DNA of 64,000 nt from Cryptomeria japonica (Eukaryota > Streptophyta > Pinopsida > Cupressales > Cupressaceae), in NCBI RefSeq assembly GCF_030272615.1, contig NC_081412.1, positions 474,362,657 to 474,426,656 of the forward strand, written 5' to 3'. Numbering within the stretch: the first letter of the stretch is position 1; every line of letters starts with the position of its first letter. Shown here one piece after another: positions 60,100 through 64,000 of the stretch. A program made the translations under genes and the position numbers. The notes under the pieces were generated by a model. That model had not been told where the DNA came from and ran no database searches. It worked only from the letters and a program-made list of their open reading frames with translations.

Positions 60100-60350
60100 T
60101 TGAGGGCGGTGGTGGGGAGCTAGGCTCAACCCAGCCACGCACCCCCTTTGGCAGCTCGTTGCTCCCCCTAGTCATGGATTAGCAGCAGCGCTGCCACCCC
60201 ATGTATGAGGCTAGCAGCAGTGCTACTACCTCATACATGGGGTAGCAGGTGCTGCTACCATGTGTATGGGGTAGCAGCAGCTGCTACCACATACACACGG
60301 TAGCAGGCTGTAGCTGCAGCAGTGGGCCATGGGCCCCACCGCTCCCTGCC
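60100..60350. repeat. GC-rich palindromic block of copy B
   Basis: Repeated GGTAGCAGCNGCTACC-like units, with ATACATGG spacers. It corresponds to 22797-22914 in copy A but is about twice as long. Confidence 0.88.
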
Positions 60351-60461
60351 TTGTTTCATTTTATTTTTATTTTTAATTTTTTAGTTTTTAAAAAAAATAT
60401 ATAAATGTTTAAAATTATAAATGTTAAAAAAAATGTTAATTAATATAAATATTAATTAATA

Positions 60462-60473
<12 letters not shown>

Positions 60474-60499
<26 letters not shown>
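60474..60499. repeat. (TA)n microsatellite, target of a nested LTR
   Basis: The run ends in ATATT, which is the left target duplication of the solo LTR at 60501. Confidence 0.92.
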
Positions 60500-60500
<1 letters not shown>

Positions 60501-60503
<3 letters not shown>

Positions 60504-61940
60504 AGACGTATAAAAATGACCATATTCCTAAATGAATATTTTATGTTCATTTCTCTATTTAATTAAATCCAATTTAATTAAATTACCCACATTCCTCTAT
60601 TTAAGTAAGTAAATTACTCAATTAAATTCACTATACCCATTTAATGAATAAATCAATTTATTCAATTAAATCCCCCCTATCCACTTTTAATTAAATTCAA
60701 ATTTAATAAAATAGTTATCCTAAATTGAATAAATCTAATTTATTTAATTTCCCCAAATTACCACCAAATTGAATTAAATTAACTTTATTTCAATTAAATC
60801 CTGTTATCCCTCCATCCACTTGCATTTTCCTACATCTCCCACTTGCATCCTAAAACCTATTTCTAATCCCTTCTAGACTCTTCTAATCGCTTCTAATTAG
60901 CCTAACCCATCTTCTAAACTTTGTCACATCCCTAAGCAAAGGGAAGTCACTTCTCAAACCCTTAAAGTCTTTGATAACCATTAAAGGCTTCAAATCTTCA
61001 ACCACTTAATATCCCCAAAGTCTCCCAAACGATTAATGGTTAATTCAACCCTCTTACATGGTTAGAGACTTTTTGCCTAACTTAACCTTCATCCAACCCA
61101 AGGGTCTCTTCAAGCATTTACTGCTTTGACCATGGTTATTCCTTAATCATTTGCACAAGAGTTTATCCTTGGATTAACCCTTAATCCAATGGGTAATCTT
61201 AACTTAAGCTTGACCCTTACCCTCTAGATAACCATAAGGTCTTCTCAGGCATTTAATGCCTCCAACCCCTTCTCTCAACCCAACCCTATGTTGACACTTG
61301 TCACCATTTCATTGGTGCCAATTGCTAACATGGATTCCCAACTTTCAAACTCAACCCTTGATCAACTCTTTCAATCCTGACCATCCATTGCCCTGTTTTT
61401 GCTATAAATAGAGCCCTCATTCCTCCATTTTCATAGATCATCCAAGTTTGTAGTATCATACTTATGCTCAAATACATTCAAGATTTCATTTCATATATAC
61501 TCATCATTTAGCCTCTCTTTTAACTAGGAATTAGTCTAAATATGCATGTTTAGAATACTTTCTTTATCATTTAGCTCAATCATAGACTAATATATCATGT
61601 TAGGATAGTATTTATACTAACCTTGTCATCTTATAGTTAGTTTATTGCATTTCTAGAATCATGCATATCTTAGGATGCATCTCATATTAAAACCAACAAA
61701 AAGCATCCCTCGTTCTTGCATTTGCCATCCCTAAACCATTTTGCTCAGTGATCTGAGAGCAAAAACATTGGTTTGAGGGACTATGTAAGATAGAGAACCA
61801 TGGGACCAACCTTGGGAAGCTGAGTGATACTTCATTACTCCATAGCTTGCACCAAGAAGTCTTGTGGGTGTGTGAGCAAGGCTCCCTAGAGCTCTGTTTT
61901 TCGCATATTGAGTTCTATCGACCCGCTTTTCCCGCATACA
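60501..61940 (+). mobile_element. Nested solo LTR, 1440 bp
   Basis: It begins TGTAGACGTA and ends CGCATACA, with TGTA/TACA termini, and is flanked by ATATT on both sides (60496-60500 and 61941-61945). A plausible promoter TATA box lies at 61403-61410. Copy A lacks this segment at the homologous place, which confirms it as an insertion. Confidence 0.9.
61403..61410 (+). promoter_or_regulatory. TATA box of the nested solo LTR
   Basis: TATAAATA followed by GAGCCCTC is a typical plant LTR promoter core. Transcription would start about 30 bases downstream, near 61435. Confidence 0.6.
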
Positions 61941-63719
61941 ATATTATTTTGAGTTATTAGTTTATACTTATAAATTTTGGAAAATAAATGGGTTTAGCAA
62001 ATTTTTGGATATAAATGCATTTTTTTAAAATTAGATATTATATTTTAATATAATATAGTCATATAATATTATATTCATTAAATATATATTATATTGAGAT
62101 TATTTTATATTATTATATATATATATGTAAAATTGGAATTAAATATAGATTATGGCTTTAGTCAATTTGGGTAAATTATAATTTAATCATAATCAAATGA
62201 TTGGAGAATTAAATTTTAAATGTGGTTTCAATTAATCTTATTAGACATGCGGCTTCATCATTTCCTTATGTTAAAATAGATGTGATTTCTTTATTTCAAG
62301 AAATCTTTATTGCAAGTATTTTATGTTGTCGTCTGCTTAAAGAAAAGATTGCCTATTTAGGATCTTGTGTTAATAATAATTGGAGTCAAGTTTAAATGTC
62401 GTTGCAATTTTGGTGAGTTTTCATTATGTCGTATGAAGTTTACTCCCTTAGTCAGGTGTTGTTGTTTTAAACCGGTGGATGTGTGCCATTGTGTGTCATG
62501 TTTCCAAATGGTTAATCCTGGGTTAGTGATTGTGAACCCTTCACCTATGTTATGTCAGGATTATTTATGGTTGTTAGTTTCACCATAGAGTTCTCATAGA
62601 GAGGTACCTTTCCTGTTAGTGTCCTAGGAGAGAGAAAAGATTTCGAGCGGGGGCCGCACCTGAAGTGGATGGTAGGATAACCCCTTGGAAGTTAGATAAT
62701 AAGTGATAACCTAACAATTGATTAGGGGGTGGGTAGTTATTAAATTAATTAAGATATTGTACCCCGCACACGGTTGAGTGCTTGTATAGGCTCAAGGTGT
62801 GTGGGAAGGCCTAGAATGGCATACCTACTACCTTGTCTTCACAAAAGGTGGGTAGGGTCCGCATGATGCTTAGATGGAGCCGGGGGTTCGGGAGAGGTTA
62901 CTAGGATAACCCAAGATGGGGGTCAGGATTTATGGAGACCTACCTAGGGCAACCATCTTAAGCCATGTGATGACACTCTCTCTTTAGGGTCACTAGTGTT
63001 TTGTGAGTTGAGTCACTTGAGTTCTGCGGAGTCATGTGTACTATTGTACTTGTCTTATTGCTTGCTTGAGTGTCTTCTGCTATCTCCTAGCACGGTGGGG
63101 TGGTTCCATTATGGGATCACATGGTCGGGTGGTAGTGCCACTTCCCAATAGTTATCTTGGTTCTTACCTTCTTGTGAGGATCGGCTTCGCTAGTGGTTCT
63201 TGGTTCGTGACTCTTGTATCAGCTTATGTTCGAGATTTTTGTACAATTGTGACCATGTGGTCATTGCATTATTAAACTTTGTAACCTTGGCGTTGTAACC
63301 TATGTTCTTTATTTGTTCTATTGAAGCCATGTAATTTATGGAATGTTTTAATTTAAAGTTCAATGGGATGTATGTTATTTCAATTATCCTTCATCTTATG
63401 TATAAATGAATCATTGGAAGTATAAATATTGTAACTCTTTAAACCTATCTATTTGGAATCAGTTTTTGAGTTTGAGTTAGTTAATCGTAATTGAATTTCC
63501 CTAATTTAGATGGATAATTGGATTAACATTGTGATGTAGTTTTAATTTGAAGTAATCTTCATTGGTAACCCTTAGGATGTCATTGTTAGACTTCCACTTG
63601 TGTTATTATACGTGCAATGTTATAATGAAGGTAATTAATCTTTAAAAACCAAAATTTGTTGCACCCTTTAGTTTCCTTGTAGTGTGGTTTTCCTTTAGGG
63701 TTTCTGGCGGGGCATTACT

Positions 63720-64000
63720 AATTCTCAAAGAAATCAACAATACCTTCTTAGCTCTCATCCCCAAAAAAGAGAATCCTGAAAGCTTTAATGACTTCAAACC
63801 AATAGCCCTTTGCAACACTCTATACAAACTCTTAACTAAAACCCTAGCAACCAGACTCCAGAATCTTCTCCCCATTATCATTAGTGAAGAACAAACTAGC
63901 TTCGTAGAAGATAGATCAATCTATGATGGGGTTATTATAGCCCAAGAGGCCATTCATTTGGTCCAGCTCAATAGGGCCCCAAGTATGCTAGTCAAATTAG
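63720..64000 (+). pseudogene. LINE ORF2, continuation of RT (runs off the window)
   Basis: The frame resumes with [38 protein letters not shown] and [18 protein letters not shown], all LINE RT finger/palm motifs. No stop is seen up to the window end, which falls at the start of catalytic domain A. It is the same ORF as 56667-58159. Confidence 0.92.

Larger units (their letters stand above)
58160..63719 (+). mobile_element. Large solo LTR (copy B) inserted in LINE ORF2
   Basis: It begins TGTAGTACCCC and ends GGGGCATTACT; the matching copy A ends GGGGAATTACA, so the final CA seems to have decayed. Target duplications are GATTC and AATTC. Shared landmarks with copy A in the same order: a GGGAACGTCGTGATTCTCC-like block near 58455-58480, the GC-rich palindromic block, the TA run, AAAAGATTGCCT near 62345, ATTAGGGGGTGGGTAG near 62720, and CTCCTAGCACGGTGGGGTGG near 63085. 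About 4.1 kb remains after a nested 1.44-kb insertion is removed. No gag or pol is present. Confidence 0.92.

Noticed and set aside
1-64000. CRISPR arrays, tRNA or rRNA genes, bacterial operons
   Set aside because: No spaced palindromic array, cloverleaf or conserved rRNA segment was seen; the content is plant nuclear.

Overview
The window is eukaryotic nuclear DNA from a plant with a very repeat-rich, AT-rich genome. Plant Ty3/gypsy and Ty1/copia remnants, plant L1-type LINEs with an RNase H domain, solo LTRs, a spliced receptor-like kinase and kilobase-long microsatellites all point that way. A conifer or other gymnosperm is my best guess, but nothing here proves the species. I see no prokaryotic features, CRISPR array or RNA gene.

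Layout. 1-6245: decayed Ty3/gypsy element (gag, protease, RT, RNase H, integrase, chromodomain-like tail, probable 3' LTR) with an internal 372-bp tandem duplication. 6246-10590: AT-rich DNA with a diverged relative of a large LTR family seen twice more. 10590-12700: LINE RNase H remnant followed in the same frame by a long uncharacterised broken ORF. 13026-13375: dinucleotide/hexanucleotide satellite. 15475-18036: a 2.56-kb element with perfect 25-bp terminal inverted repeats, holding hairpins, a GA satellite and a 49-bp repeat array. 18.9-19.4 kb: LINE RT scrap. 20950-24586: minus-strand solo LTR (copy A). 24717-30195: decayed minus-strand LINE. 31112-32854: clean solo LTR with target duplication TAAGT, sitting among LINE scraps. 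33.47-34.72 kb: a second broken ORF resembling the 11-12.6 kb one in layout. 37528-37959: MITE. 38454-42650: the only convincing host gene, a membrane receptor-like kinase. 47096-48016: unknown Ser-rich ORF. 48864-50260: truncated Ty1/copia. 54640 to the end: plus-strand LINE split by a large solo LTR (copy B, 58160-63719), itself split by a smaller solo LTR (60501-61940).

Overall most of the window is nested, methylation-scarred transposons around one kinase gene. The most notable items are: (1) the palindrome-studded TIR element carrying a GA satellite; (2) phase-matched repeats of transmembrane exons in front of the kinase domain; (3) stop codons in the retroelements that nearly all fit C-to-T change at CAG, CAA or CGA, directly shown by comparing the two 372-bp duplicate copies; (4) a three-level insertion nest with readable target duplications; (5) a repeated, undescribed long ORF type with a coiled-coil and hydrophobic tail.
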